Assembly (NCBI GenBank): GCA_014526335.1
Contig: JACTAT010000037.1
Location: 1,259,777 to 1,323,776, forward strand
Source of the DNA: Chrysaora quinquecirrha
Lineage: Eukaryota; Cnidaria; Scyphozoa; Semaeostomeae; Pelagiidae
Reading direction: 5' to 3'
Length of the DNA stretch: 64,000 nucleotides
Part shown: positions 11,021 through 23,059 of the stretch, piece after piece
How the letters are laid out: each line of letters opens with the position of its first letter
Numbering within the stretch: the first letter of the stretch is position 1
The notes under the pieces: generated by a model
What the model saw: the letters and a program-made list of their open reading frames with translations, nothing else
What the model was told of the DNA's origin: nothing
The model's database searches: none
Made by a program: the position numbers and the translations under genes

Positions 11021-11850
11021 CTGATAAACTTGGTCTCTCTGTAGATAAACTGGGTTTTTCTGAAAAACCGAGTTTTTCTAACAGAAAAACCTAGTTTTCT
11101 GATAAACTCTGTTTTTCTAGTGAAAAACCAGGTTTTTCAGAAAAACTAGGTTTTTCAGATAAACTAGGTTTTTCAGAAAAACTGGGTTTTTCAGAAAAAA
11201 TAGTTCTTTCAGAAAAACTGGGTTTTTCAGAATAATAGAGTATTTCAGACAAACTCAGTTTATCAGATTTCTGTAACTGCCTAGCCAAAAACCAAGATTT
11301 ATGCGGATGGTGGCCAACAATTTATACATTGTAATTCTTTGTAAAATTTGGAGAAATTTGACTTTATATAGCAAGATTGACAAGTGTTTCCGCTATATAT
11401 TTAGTTCTTTAGTTCATACTTTGTTTACATTCGTTGCCCCACAACACAATACTAGTTTGTTTCTCTGAAAGATCTCTAAAAATTCACCACAATACGATTT
11501 TTTTCAAAAATTTAAAAACTGAAGGAAACAAAAAATTCTGCAGCTCCAAGTGTTTAGGTAGTAAGAATGATTTTGGTACTCTGTTATCTGATGCAATTTC
11601 AAACATACTATCAGACATCTGCAATTCACGCACAAGAAGTTATATTTTTTTAATTGTCGGTCTTCCTTACCATAGATTGTCATCGTTTGCTAGGAAATCA
11701 CCAAAATCACATTAACTGAGCTTTTCTGGAGTGCTCGAATAGGACAACTACCTTTATCAGGAAAACCGAGTTTATCTGAAAAACCCGATTTTTTAGAAAA
11801 ACCCAGTTTTCCTGTTAAACTTGTGTTTTCAGTGAAAAAGCACAATTTAA
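11020..11850. mobile_element. Foldback built from 18-bp repeats
   Basis: The left cluster (11023-11255) has about seven successive 18-bp units of TAGGTTTTTCAGAAAAAC type plus several inverted ones. The right cluster (11755-11850) holds the same motif in reverse complement (CTGAAAAACCCGATTTTTT and neighbours). About 500 bp of unrelated DNA lies between. The minus-strand frame with repeating SEKPSF is just the repeat translated (18 bp = 6 codons). Confidence 0.6.
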
Positions 11851-13290
11851 GAGAATTTAGTTAACAAATTTAAAACAAAAAACAGAGTAATGCTCGAGGT
11901 TTGATTATTAAGGGACAATTTATCACATAAAATAAGAAGACTTTCAAAAATTAAGAGATCAAAATCATTTGGGGCTTTCTTTAAAATGGAAAAGTCGTCA
12001 AAAGAAGCATTGTGCTGTCATTTATAATTTTTTCATGATGCTGTAAAAGTCTCTTGCTTTGCCCTCAATTAATTCTATCTTTAGTACTCCTTTGTTATTG
12101 ATTAAAATAAATTAACCATGGTTGTAACTTTCATTTCCCTGATGATGCTAAGTGTTCATTCATTTTAATCTCAATAAGCTTTCAACTGAAATTGTTTCTG
12201 CTAATGATGATGCTAAAATAAAAGAAATTATAAACAGTCACAAAACAGTATTTCAAGGTACTGAAGAACTTAATGATTAGGAAGTTAAGTTAGGTGCTAA
12301 TGCTAGAAATAGCCTTTTTGACTTTCCTATGCTACAAGATCATTGGTATGCATTTAGCTTGTGCTACCTCCATCATGCCTAGTTTCATGGTGAATGATCT
12401 GTCATAGTTTTTCCACCTGTCACTGCAATTCTTTATGGGCAATGATTCTTTGCAAGAATTCTTCTGCTGGTTCAATATACTATTTTGCTGCAAGAGTTGC
12501 TGTAAACAATTTGGATAGCTCGACACCAACATCTTAGTGCCTCTGGGCTCCTTATAGTCTTCAGCAAAAAATGTTCTGGAGAGGGTTCTTGAAAATTACT
12601 GAACTGAAAAGAAATGTCTCTGATATTACAGTTTTACATGGGAAGATGTGAGCAAAATTAAGTTTCTTGGCAGACGCAGCTTCGGTTCTGTTGAAACAGC
12701 ACCATGACAGCCAAGAAAACAGGTAGAGAACCTCATTCTGATTAAAAAACTACAGAATGCTTCTGCAGCAGAGTTTTTATTTCTGCCCATCATGGTTCTT
12801 ATTAGAGAATATCAGTTTAGCCAACATCTGAATGGACAAAGTAGAACAAACGTGTTAAAAATTTGCTCACTGAACTTGGTCTTTTACAAACATTTTAAAT
12901 CAGAGCAATGGATTAAATTTTTGCGCAAAGAAACACTTTTGAGGTGGGAGGTTCGTACGTCAACTGTTCTTATATGCAAGTTTCTAGTGTGGTACTTTGT
13001 TTTGTTCATTCCTTGTTGTTTTGTGATTTGAGAGTCCAAAGCTTTATGAGAAACATTGTTTTTCTTTTGTTATAGCATAATCTTCAAACAGCCTATAGCA
13101 ATATAAAAATATCACACTGTATTGGCAAGTTGAAGATTGGTAGTGCAAGCAAGGCTAGAACTTGTTTTTGGCAAAGCATGATTGTTTTACACGAGGGTTA
13201 TCAAATTATATATTTCACATCGATGCAATTGTCCACCCAGCTAAAGTTTCGGTACCTTTGTTGAGATTCCCTCAAAAAGGAGACATCAAA
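11851..13290. other. Intergenic, no gene recognised
   Basis: Frames of 66-93 codons occur, such as the minus-strand frame at 12332-12532, but none has a motif I recognise, and there is no convincing exon structure. Confidence 0.4.
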
Positions 13291-13349
13291 AAGCAATCTC
13301 CATTCTCAAGCTCATTTTGTTGAGAAACCGAGACAAGTTCCACATGGTC

Positions 13350-13525
13350 CCCCATTTTACCATTCCTGTTCCATTCCGTCTTTTTAGTAATTGGAATAGT
13401 AGTAGTTTTATTTCTATTTCACTCCTATTCCTTCCCAACTTCCTTTGATTTAATTTCATTCTCTTTCCATTCCCGTTCCATTCCAATTTCATTCCCTTAT
13501 TCATTCCCACCCCATTGTCATTCCA
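13350..13525. repeat. Degenerate ATTCC-type simple repeat
   Basis: Many copies of CATTCC, TATTCC and ATTCCC alternate with short spacers, giving a low-complexity pyrimidine-rich strand. Confidence 0.7.
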
Positions 13526-13845
13526 TTTGCCTTTCTAGAAATAGCCATTTTCAATTATTGGTGACCAGTGTATAATGGATAGAAACCCTTTCTTGGAAAT
13601 TTTAAGACCTTTTACTCCTTTGTTCAGATAGTTGCTGGCAGTAAAAAGGGCAGGACAAAAGGAGGGAGACAGCAGAATAAGACAGAAGAAGGGAGGGCAG
13701 AGGCTCAATGGGTACAACAGGAAAAGACACAGGTAACACAGTGCAGAGTAATTCTGCTCCACTTTTTCAGTTCAACATTGCACACTCCATGTTTTACAGA
13801 TTGCATTTTTATAGATTAACCATACGGAATTAATTTGTTTCAACC

Positions 13846-14045
13846 CAGAGAGCTACCAGACACACCAAAGGCTGAAGAAGGACAGAACATGGCATCTATT
13901 AGACCACCAACAAGAAGAATGTCCAAAATTTCAATTGATAGTTTTGATTTAAGTATGTCCAGTGTTTCAAGCATCACGAGAAGGGGAGTGAGAGGAAAAT
14001 TAGAGCTAAAACTTTTTAACTTTAAGCCTGCTACGCAGGCAGCCA
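13846..14045 (+). CDS. Possible isolated exon, unrecognised
   Basis: After a fair acceptor (TTTCAACCCAG) the plus strand is open with a protein-like composition (IRPPTRRMSKISIDSFDLS, rich in Ser and Arg). It runs into a trinucleotide repeat at about 14057. No other exon was found nearby and no family is recognised, so it may be chance or a remnant. Confidence 0.25.
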
Positions 14046-14056
14046 GTTTAACCACA

Positions 14057-14323
14057 ATCATAATAATAATAATAATAATCATCATCATCATCATCCTCAT
14101 TATCTTAATCATCATCATCTTAATCATAATCATATTATCATCACCATCATCATCACCAAAATTTTCATCATATCATCAAAATCATCTTAGTCATCATCAT
14201 CATTATCATCATCATCATCATGTCATCAAAATCATCTTGATTATCATCATCATAATCATCATCATCATCATCATCATGATCATAATCATCGAAATCTTCA
14301 GTATTATTATCACCATACCATAG
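14057..14323. repeat. ATC/ATA trinucleotide microsatellite
   Basis: A long interrupted run of ATC and ATA triplets. The Ile/His-rich plus-strand frame over it is a product of the repeat. Confidence 0.95.
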
Positions 14324-14329
14324 TGAGCA

Positions 14330-15540
14330 AGTGGTATTCATAGAGGTGAGGGATATCTCTGACTGTGCCTTGTCAACTTGAACTATAATGTCACAAAATG
14401 TTTATGACCTGTCTGTACTTAATTAAAATCCTATCTTATGCAAAATTACTCCTGTGTAAATTTAATACTCCTTCCTTTTCTTATATCCAACAGAAAACTC
14501 CAAAACTTCAATTTCAAATGACCTTCATAAAAAAATATTCTACTCACTTAATCTCGACTTTTTTGTATTTGAGATCTGACTTTTTCAAGGAAGGCAAAAA
14601 AAATTTAGGCCTATTTGAGTTTCATTACGTGTTTGTTTTGTTTACATTGCGTGCACAGTGGTTTTATTTCTAACTGTGTTTATTAGTGGAAAAATTTTAG
14701 AGGAAAACTGAGAGGAAAACACAACTCTTAGGGTGGGGATTTTTGAAGCTTGTCAAAGCAAGAACTCTTCTTAAAACCCGAAAGAATATGGGCAAGATCC
14801 CTTGTTAGATTCCAAAATAAATTAACGTGTCTTTTGATCTGTTTTTCCTCTGAGGGGAAGAAAATCAAAAAAAGACAGCACAAAAGAGTCGAGATGCGTG
14901 ATAAATCTTGAGAATATTCGTGGAATCATCAGCAGAAATAATTTCCAACTTGCTGCAGAAATTTTAGGAGAATTTTACAGCAAGACTTTTGAGTAAAAAT
15001 CGAGTAAATTTTGAATGGTCGCTCCATTTGAAATACTGAATAATTTTAGCTCCAATTTCAGCTCATGTCAACATTAACTGAGCAATTAGGATAAAAACGT
15101 CTGCAGGACAAAAGAATCATGGTGCGTGCTGTGAAGGGAACACAATAGATGGCCGCCATCAAAATCAAAACTTTTTCGAGCCGAGAGAAAATCGAAATTT
15201 TGACCAACTTATAGGTTTCAAAACGCTTAGCAAAATCTTTAAACAGTGTCTGGCCAGAAACGGGATCAATTAAAGAAAAAAGCGCATCTCTAGGTGGCCC
15301 AGGGAAAATGCCTTTCTTGTGTAATCGAACAATGGGCCATAACAATGGGGCAACCTGATTTGCATATAGGAATATTAGTAATAGAGATATTCACAGGACG
15401 ACCTGTGGATTTGCAGGAATTTTGGGATGGTTTTAATAGTGCTATCCTTGAGAATGAGGAGCGTTTTTAGGTAGATAAGTTTTCTTACTGAAGATAATAC
15501 TTGTAGGAAACTGCCAGAAAAGTTATTTCGGGATTCGCAC
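14330..15540. other. Intergenic, no gene recognised
   Basis: A 95-codon minus-strand frame (15058-15345) and a 91-codon plus-strand frame (14398-14673) lack recognisable motifs. Nothing else was seen. Confidence 0.35.
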
Positions 15541-17715
15541 TGACTGAAAAAACTATGGAATGGCTCTAAATCTTTTAGAACAGAGGTTGGCGCAAATGAA
15601 GGAAAATAATGAACACATCACCAATTTTCAATGAAAGAACCGCTTTGGAGATCAGAGAATTGTATGATGTAACTGAGATCCATTATCATGGATTGGAAGT
15701 GATTGAAATGGACAAAGATTCATATTCTTAAATAGTGGTCCCTGTGCTAATTGCTAAAATCACAGAAATGGTCAGAATATGGATGATCTGAGGATCAAAG
15801 GGCTAGCAAGAAGAAGTGTCAACGAAATGTTGGAAAGATTTAAAGAGAAATTCGAGATAAGAGAGCAGCAGTTGTAAACCTTCAAAATGTTGGAAATACT
15901 GGAAAGGAAAAAGTCGAGTTCAAATCGAGGCTAGGGTGGAAATGCCCGACGAAGGCAAGTGCTTTGTTGGTTCAAGATGGTGGAAAGTCAAGAGCCTAGT
16001 AACCCAGAGAAAAAGTCTAGTACACCTACAAATACTGTATAGTTAGCACCTCTTTTAAGGAATGTAGAATGTGGCAGTAAATGCATTAATAAAACACATA
16101 GTCATAGGTAAATTAGGGCTCCCAATTTGTTTGACTCTGGGAGTCATAAGTCATTTATAACTAAGCAAGTTGCAAAGTGTTAGGGCTGTTGCCTTGCAGG
16201 GATGAGGTTCTTGGAATCTCAACGTCTAGGTCAAAGGATGTTGAAGAGAAGGTGAGAGTTGTGATGAAAGCGGAGATGACTTCAACTGAAGGAAAAGAAG
16301 GTGTGAATATTGAAGCTTGTGTTGTGGATGAAACTTGTCAGATTCATGATGAAAACTTATGAAGCTTAGTTCATGATTATAGCCCTTAAATAATCTGCAC
16401 TTTTCAAATATGATTAGATATCAGGATTCTTCAGATGTTGCTGTTCTTTTTAGAAGTGACTTTTTGCACAGTCCGTAAGATGGGCAAACAGTACGAGTGG
16501 GCCAGGAGGACCTGTGGCTATCAAGACAACACTAGGATGGGTCTTGTCAGGGCCCCACAAAGGTAAGACTTTGAATTCCATTGAAAATGTCAATGTTAAT
16601 CTGTTGCTTGAATCTGTGAATGATCAGCAAAGGCAAATCTGGATAAACCAGTAGAACAAAGGTGGAATTTGGAATAGGAATCTAAGAAGGGAATCGTGTT
16701 CATATCGATTTACATGAAAATATTGATTTCACTAGTCAGAGATACTCAGTGAAACTACCTTGGATAATGGGGTATAGACCCCTCCAAGCTAATTATCAAG
16801 TGAGTTGTTCTAGGTTGAAAGGACAGGTCACAAGATCGAGAGAGACACCTGATATTGTTGAAAGTTACAATGGCATTATAAATGAGCAATTAGGCAGCAA
16901 CATAATTCAAGAAGTTCCTGAGCTTGAGAGAGCAGAAAAAGTTTGTTATTTGCCACATCAAGCTGAAGTACATCGAGACAACAATGGTTAGATTGGTACA
17001 TGATACTTCCTCCAAAGAGGGTAAGTCTTTTACTTTCTTAAATAATTGTTTACATGTTGATCCTTCTCTAACCCCATTGTTGGTTGATATTTTCTTACAG
17101 TTCTGTCAACATGAGTTTCCTATTATAGCTGACATAAAAAACGCAAATTTGAATGTTGAATTTGACCCTTAAGATCATGATTGCTGAAGACTTCTTTGGC
17201 TTGAAGATATAAATGCCAAGGAAATAGCTTTTAAGGTTTATCGCTATAGTAGTTTTGAAATTGGTGTGAATTGCTCACCAATCTAATTTAATGCAGTCTT
17301 AGGGTATGATATTGCTGGATATAATGAAGTCAACCGAGAGTTTGCAGGAAAGCTATCAAAGAGCTGCTATGTAGACGATCTTGTAACTGGAGCAAAGAAT
17401 GTAGAGGATGAAAACCAAATATTCAAGATAGCTAAACAGCATATGAAGAATGGAGGATTTAACCTTGGAAAATGGAAAACAGTTGATGCAAATGAACTTA
17501 AGTCAAATGAACCAGAATTAGGGAAGGCTAATATTGAGATCAATAAAGAACCATACAATAATGAAATGCTAGGTATTAAGACTTCAGATGATAGGACTAA
17601 GGTTCTAGGACTAACTTGGGATATGAAGGGTGATATTTTTCTATTTGAATTGTTCAAAATACCTGACATGGATGAGAATACCATCATAAAGAAGAGGTCT
17701 ATTTTAAGTATGATT
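15540..17715 (+). pseudogene. BEL/Pao LTR retrotransposon, 5' part (Gag, protease, reverse transcriptase)
   Basis: Fragments run in element order on the plus strand. A Gag-like segment is near 15657 (ELYDVTEIHYHGLEV). A protease-like LFDSGSHKSFIT sits near 16125. Then come KTTLGWVLSGP (16520), KLPWIMGYRPLQANYQ (16750) and the reverse transcriptase, with IIADIKNANLNVE (17120) and the catalytic YVDDLVTGA (17370). The region just after it, open to about 17715, continues KVLGLTWDMKGD. Stops and frameshifts are frequent. No LTR was recognised. The reading stops abruptly at SILSMI, where a DIRS-type element is inserted, and resumes at 19712. Confidence 0.8.
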
Positions 17716-18189
17716 CTACCAAATCATGTGTTTATCCAGGTTATTAGAGATGTGCACCCACCATCGTGAATCAGCTGCACTGTTATCGTCGTCAGGACAC
17801 AAGTCAAGACACAAAACTGTGTGTCACTGGAACAAGATCTCAGTCAGGTATATCTTTGTTCATTCAATTCTATTGTTTTTGACAATTTTACAGAGCATGT
17901 TTCCTGACATGTCACTGCATGTCTCTTTCATGGCCGCATAGGAAGGTTAGGCCGTCAAGGCCCCATTTTTCGGTCATCAAAGACTTTGTTGAATATTTGT
18001 TCAGCAACACACCAAGACTTGTCTTGATTTTTTCTGTAAAATTACAGATAATGACTATTTTTAAAAGCCATTGCATGTTCGAAGCATCTTTGATAATTTT
18101 GTTTTATCGTTTACCATGAGTGGTACAAATAAATATGACATGTTTGACTCCCTCCACTAGGGAAGAGTGTGCTAAAAGGCGGGGAAATG

Positions 18190-18660
18190 GCTGATAATGA
18201 GTCAAAAAACATCTCAGGAACAGCCCCTGAGGGTATTCATCCAAATAAATTGACTTTCTGTCAGCTATGCTTAAATGATGTCAGATTTTAAATCTGATAT
18301 TTTAGCAAATGTTACAGAGTCAGTTGCTCAGGTGTCCCAAGATTTTGGATACACAGTGGATGCAAACAGCGATGAAAATCACCACATGCAAGATCCAGTC
18401 GTGGACCCAACATCAATGGCTTCAGGGGAAGACCAGCAAGAACAAGTCTGTTCAAGAATATGCAGGAAAAAGCAATTTTGAATCTTTTGCTACACAATTT
18501 ACTACAGTGGAAAAAACAGGACCATCAAACGACAAGGACTTGAGCAACATAATGCTAAGTTTATTGAATGAATAGTTGCCAAAGAAGAAACTTGAGGCTG
18601 TGCAGAAAGAATATCTTAGGCCAGAAAACTGTACAAGTGTAGTAGCCCCAAAAGTCAATA
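18190..18660 (+). pseudogene. DIRS-type Gag-like fragment
   Basis: The segment starts at an ATG (18190, MADNESKNISGTAP) and shifts frames several times. It includes a stretch with VQEYAGKSNFESFA and PKKKLEAVQKEYLRPENCTS, which resembles the N-terminal product of DIRS elements. It is interrupted by stops near 18289 and 18571. Confidence 0.55.
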
Positions 18661-19060
18661 ACCAGATAAGGCGAGAAACAAAAAATAAGGACTCTGCTCT
18701 CCAAAAATACAGACAACAATGATTTCTTCTTTATATGCTATTTTGCAAGTTTGCAACAACCTTTGAAGCAGTGAACCAGGAAGTGACAGCATTCAGTCAC
18801 ATTCAGTCTAATCATATACAAGTAGGGAAGCACCCATTACTGTGCAGATATCTCAAAGGAATATTCAATAAACAGAAGGCAGTCCCAAAATATGACACTA
18901 TTTGGTGTGTGGACATTGACATTTGGAAGATTGTACAAATATCCTATCAAAGAACGGTGCATTTATGAAACACTAGAGTTCTATCTGAAAGCAACTGGAA
19001 ATTTTAGAAATTCAACCAGTCTGTTAGTACAGTAGATACCCGCGTATAAGAAGACCTATT

Positions 19061-19336
19061 TTGGCGGTTCAGGTATCAGTCATTAAGCCTTACAATGCAG
19101 AGACATCATCAACCATAGGACATTGGCTAAAAAGTGTTATGGTATTAGCAAGCATTGACACAAACATTCATTCAGCACATAGCACAAGATGTGCATCAAC
19201 GAGTAAAGCTGTAGCAGCCGTTTCGGCTGACATGATCATTCGAAGTGCAGGATGGAATGAGGAATCAACTTTTCGCAAATTATACGACAGAGCAGTTGCG
19301 TTAACGAACCAAATGAGTACTCCTGTGTTGGAATAA
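19061..19336 (+). pseudogene. Tyrosine recombinase catalytic domain (C-terminal part)
   Basis: A 91-codon frame carries TSSTIGHWLKSVM, then HSTRCASTSKAVAA and FRKLYDRAV. These fit the C-terminal half of a tyrosine recombinase, with the His-x-x-Arg box (HSTR) and the catalytic tyrosine (KLYDR). The first catalytic arginine region is missing or degraded upstream. It belongs to the DIRS-type element around it. Confidence 0.7.
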
Positions 19337-19444
19337 TTAAAAGTAGTATTGTGTTTAGCATTGTGTTTAGTTTGTTGCATATTGAATGATTATTTCATTT
19401 TGTGCTCCTTGCTTTCAATTGTCATGGTAACCTGGATGGAACAC

Positions 19445-19695
19445 TTACCTGTAAGTTTAAGTTTGATGATAATTCTGCCAAATCATGTGTTGTAAGGAGG
19501 GTTAACATGCCCTTAGCATCCCTAAAGCGACCCTCCTGTTTTTATTTTGATGTTTCATGATGTTAACCCCTCTATCAGGACCACAAAATGATCTTTAAAG
19601 TACCGATTCACGGTGGTGTGTGTGTATCTCATGTTAAACCGCCTTACAACACATGATTCGGCAGAATTATCATCAAACTTCAACTTACAGGTAAG
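19445..19695. repeat. Inverted repeat at the DIRS right end
   Basis: The arm 19445-19510 and the arm 19625-19695 are reverse complements with few mismatches, centred on about 115 bp. The arms share CTGTAAGTT, TTTGATGATAATTCTGCC and AATCATGTGTTGTAAGG. This suits a terminal repeat paired with its internal complementary region. Confidence 0.75.
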
Positions 19696-19711
19696 TCTCA
19701 TTTAATTTTAA

Positions 19712-21330
19712 ATTGCAAGATATTTGACCCACTTGGGTTAATTTGTCCCATTATTCTTGGATTAAAGCATTTGTTGTAGAAAAGTAGGATGGGATGATGA
19801 GATACCAGAAGATAAGAAGTTGCAGTGTCAGAGAATCGTAAATGATCTGAAATCTGTAAGTCATTTCTCTTCCAAGATGCCTGTACAGAGATGATACATG
19901 TAAACTGAAATCTTGCTATTTACAGTGGTTCGGAGATGCAAGTAAGAATGCCTATTGTGCTGTTCTATAACTTGTGTATCGGACTGATGAAGGAAGGATT
20001 CTTTCCTAGGTTTATTTGTGCTAAAACTAGGGTAGCCCTATGCTTGAACTTATGTGAGCACACATATTGTCCTTGTTAATGGACACTGTATATAATACTT
20101 TGAGTCCAGAGATAAAATAGTTGGTCGGAGGTATTGGTTGGATTCAAAAACTGCCCTATATTGGATCAACAATGAAGGCGAATGGAAGCAATTCGTTCAA
20201 CAGAGGGTGAACGAGATTCTTAGAGTGTCTAACAAAGAAGAATGACGCTGCAGTGCTTGTGTTTGCAACCCTGCTGACATAGGGATTAGGGGAATGACCG
20301 GGAATGTTTTGAAAGAGAGTAGACTTTAGTTGGAAGGCCCCCATTGGCTATTTTTGGGTGAAGAACATTGGCCTAAAGTATTGTTTACTTCTAATCCACA
20401 AGAGGTGGTAGACGAGAGAACGGAGAGAGCAGTTGTGAATTTGGCGGCCAATTAGGCAAATTTTCGACTGCCACCTGTTATGGATGTACCATCTGACATA
20501 AAGAGAGTACTGTGAGTAAAACTGTTAGAGTCACTGCTTATGTGTTTAAATTCAATTACAATTTGAGATCAAACAAGGATGGTAGAATTTATTCCCCATT
20601 AACTGGAGTTGAGAATCTCAGCTCAGAAAAATGATGTATTCAGGAAGTTCAAGCTGAATTCAAAAAGAGTCAAAATTACAGGGAATTAAGATCTCAGCTT
20701 GTTGATTTGGAAGATATGGGTATACTATTATGCAGAGGGAGATTGGAAAACTCCAATTAAGAACAACATGCTCAGTACCCAATACTACTACCAAAGATTG
20801 CAGATTTTCTTAACTTATTGTAGTGGATTCCCACTGTTCAGTCAGTCATTTAGGGTTAAAATCCTCACTTGGGGAAGTTAGATCTAAATATTGGATCCCA
20901 AGAAATGGACAATTTGTCAAAAGGTGTTAGGGAAATGTAAAGTTTATATTAAAACACAAGGTTAAGCCTTTGTTAACCAACATAAGACTTTCTTACCAAG
21001 CTTTAGAGTTTAAGAAGTTCCTTCATTTACTAATGTGGGATTAGATTTTTCAGGGCCTTTGTACTTCAAGACCGAGTCTGGAGAAATGAACAAGTGTTAA
21101 ATTGTCTTTTATACTCTCTGTACATCAAGGACATTGCACCTAGACCTTATTGAGGATTTGTCTGGATTGATATCTGTTCGTAGTGTTAGGACACTCACTG
21201 CTCGTAGAGGAACACCTGCTTTAATTAATTCAGATAATGCCAAGACTTTCACATTTAGCAGTAGGTTCTTGGAAGGACTTGCACATGATTCAAATTAGTT
21301 TGGATTTGGTAGAACCGAGAGAAGAGTCAA
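19712..21330 (+). pseudogene. BEL/Pao LTR retrotransposon, 3' part (RNase H-like, integrase)
   Basis: The frame resumes at KIFDPLGLI (19712), passes an RNase-H/connection region (WLDSKTALYWINNEG-like, near 20135-20170, with NPADIG near 20270), and reaches an integrase. The integrase strand reads IVFYTLCTSRTLHLDLIEDL (21094-21150) followed by RRGTPALINSDNAKTF (21205-21250), which is the second acidic catalytic region of the BEL/Pao integrase. Many stops and frameshifts make it dead. No 3' LTR was recognised before 21400. Confidence 0.75.
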
Positions 21331-21339
21331 AGGTTCTAG

Positions 21340-22000
21340 AAATCTAAACAACTATATTTCAACAAAAATATTACAGTTTTTATACTGTTAATAAATACCC
21401 TTGTGATTCTAAATTTTGATAAACAAGTCATTATTGAAATGATACACAATAACCTCAGGGAATACATTAATTTCCCAAAGGTGAATATTATCGATAATAA
21501 TTGTAAACAAGCAAGTCATTTAAACACAAATTAAATTACACAACTTAGTAAAACACAAGTCATCACCAAATGTTGTATCATTCTTAAAAAAAAGAGGATT
21601 ATTTTGGAGTTGAGTTTTGAGGGTAGCCTTGGTGGAGAGGGTACTTTGAATGGTTACTTGGGTATGCCAAAGGTTGACTTAAAAAGGTGGAGAACTTCTT
21701 AAGATCTGCAAAAGATTTCTTAAGATTGAAGGGAAATTTCTGAATTCTCCATGAGTCGATGGATGTTTGGCTTTTTTAGCTGCTTCAGATCATTTAGGGA
21801 TACAGGAAGCAAGCGAGCATAATTTAAATTTTAAAGGGAGATCATCAATGGAGCTATTTGCTCAACTGCAAATTTTGGAATTAGACGACTGATACTTTGA
21901 ACTAACAAGAATAGAATGCTTGTCATGACAGCCAGTAATCCAATTGGACAGATTCATGTGTTCATTGATTTATCCATTCTGTTAACTGAAGATAACACTG
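21340..22000. other. Intergenic; possible element debris
   Basis: AT-rich DNA with no clear frame. A minus-strand stretch (21600-21970) has protein-like patches but no recognisable family. Confidence 0.3.
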
Positions 22001-22039
22001 TCTTTGCTTTTTCCTTGCCCTCTCTAGGCATCAATGCAC

Positions 22040-22809
22040 ATCAAATTTTGCAGGGCATAAGTAACCTGATGTGCATATTTTGATTGCTCTATCAATTTTC
22101 CCAAGAGAAATGAATCTGTGTGGCCTTGTTTGGTTATCTCTACGCTCACTAGCATCTGAGGAAAGCCATCTCGATATGCAATGTCCAATCATGACTAACT
22201 TTCTATGCTCTCTGGCTATGTTTCAAAAATTAATATTGTCCTTCATTTTGGCTTCCTCCAGGTATTCAGCAGTACTGAGCCACGTCACCCTTTTGTTGGA
22301 AGACTTAATACCCTTGCTTTCACAAAGAATACCAATTTGCAATGGAAAGTCTGGTGTTACACATTCTATCACAGGGACAACTGTGCAGTTTGGTTGAAGC
22401 TTAAGGTTCATCCCCTTGTCTTTACCAGTGGGGATTTGTCCTTTTTTTATTTCTGTGTTGACTTTTGGATTCTGAAGACTGAGACACTTGAATGACTTGA
22501 ATGACAGAAAATTGTTTGCTCCAAAATTTGCTCTGTTTATGACTGGAGAGGAAGATTCCTTTTCGGTGGTAGAAGAATGTCTCTTATTTCAAACTCTCTT
22601 ATCTTCATCCTCTTAGTATCTTTTATAGCATCTCTTTTGAAACATGGCTTCATTTTCTGCAAGCCTTTTGACAAGGATTTCCTGGCTTGCAATTGCACCT
22701 GTACTTGATAGAGCTAGGTAACCCTTTGATCTCTTCAAATTTCTTCAACTGTTCTATGATACTTTGGCAACTGGGTGCTTTGTCTTATCAAAGGCTGTTT
22801 GTTGAGGGG
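22040..22809 (-). pseudogene. Unrecognised minus-strand coding remnant cut by the 6.2-kb element
   Basis: From 22809 downward the minus strand has long open patches in shifting frames: SIIEQLKKFEEIKGLPSS, RLAENEAMFQKRCYKRY, NRANFGANNFLSFKSF, and a 62-codon frame ending at 22223 (VVPVIECVTPDFPLQIG). The Trp/Cys-poor pattern with FQKRCYKRY resembles the start of another high-copy family of unknown function. The 6.2-kb element is inserted at its upstream edge, so upstream exons, if any, would lie beyond 29053. Confidence 0.35.
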
Positions 22810-22815
22810 CACACC

Positions 22816-23059
22816 TATGGAGTGCCAAATGCAACAATAATAATTTAATAGCATTGCTTATGGTTAATTCGTATTGCTTGAAATAAATTCCTATTGCTTG
22901 TCGTATATTTTTGATGCTTGTCATATAGTTCTATTGCTTGTTGTATATTTCCATTGCTTGCTCTATATTTCTATTTCTTGATTAAAATTGACTGTTTCAA
23001 TCTTAAATTTCCATTGCTTATGCTTGTTTCTATTTCTATTGCATACTTCACTCAATTTC
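22816..23059 (+). repeat. Left terminal inverted repeat with 20-bp iterons
   Basis: ATTGCTTG or a one-base variant starts at 22853, 22873, 22893, 22913, 22933, 22953 and 22973, seven units at exactly 20-bp steps, with more at about 23013-23025. The same block occurs in reverse complement at 28796-29047. Confidence 0.9.

Larger units (their letters stand above)
17716..19711 (+). mobile_element. DIRS-type tyrosine-recombinase retroelement, internally deleted, nested in BEL/Pao
   Basis: It interrupts the BEL/Pao reading frame: SILSMI ends before it and KIFDPLGLI resumes after it. Inside is a Gag-like part (18190-18650, starting MADNESKNISGTAPEG), then tyrosine recombinase pieces (18790-18970 and 19061-19336). 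At 19445-19695 are inverted copies of CTGTAAGTTNAAGTTTGATG facing each other, and a related short piece (CCAAATCATGTGTT) lies at the left edge (17717). This fits the DIRS plan of terminal inverted repeats plus an internal complementary region. No reverse transcriptase is present, so the middle is deleted. Confidence 0.7.

Noticed and set aside
11091..11288. Minus-strand frame with repeating SEKPSF
   Set aside because: The 18-bp repeat equals six codons, so any frame without a stop gives a repeating peptide. There is no start context or neighbouring exon.
14040..14323. Ile/His-rich frame continuing the possible exon at 13.85 kb
   Set aside because: It is the ATC/ATA microsatellite translated.
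15058..15345. 95-codon minus-strand frame as a gene
   Set aside because: No recognisable motif, no exon partners, and no codon pattern that sets it apart.
22853..22980. Possible CRISPR or telomere-type array
   Set aside because: The 8-bp motif with 12-bp AT-rich spacers is too short for CRISPR, and the same block is inverted at the other end of a defined element.
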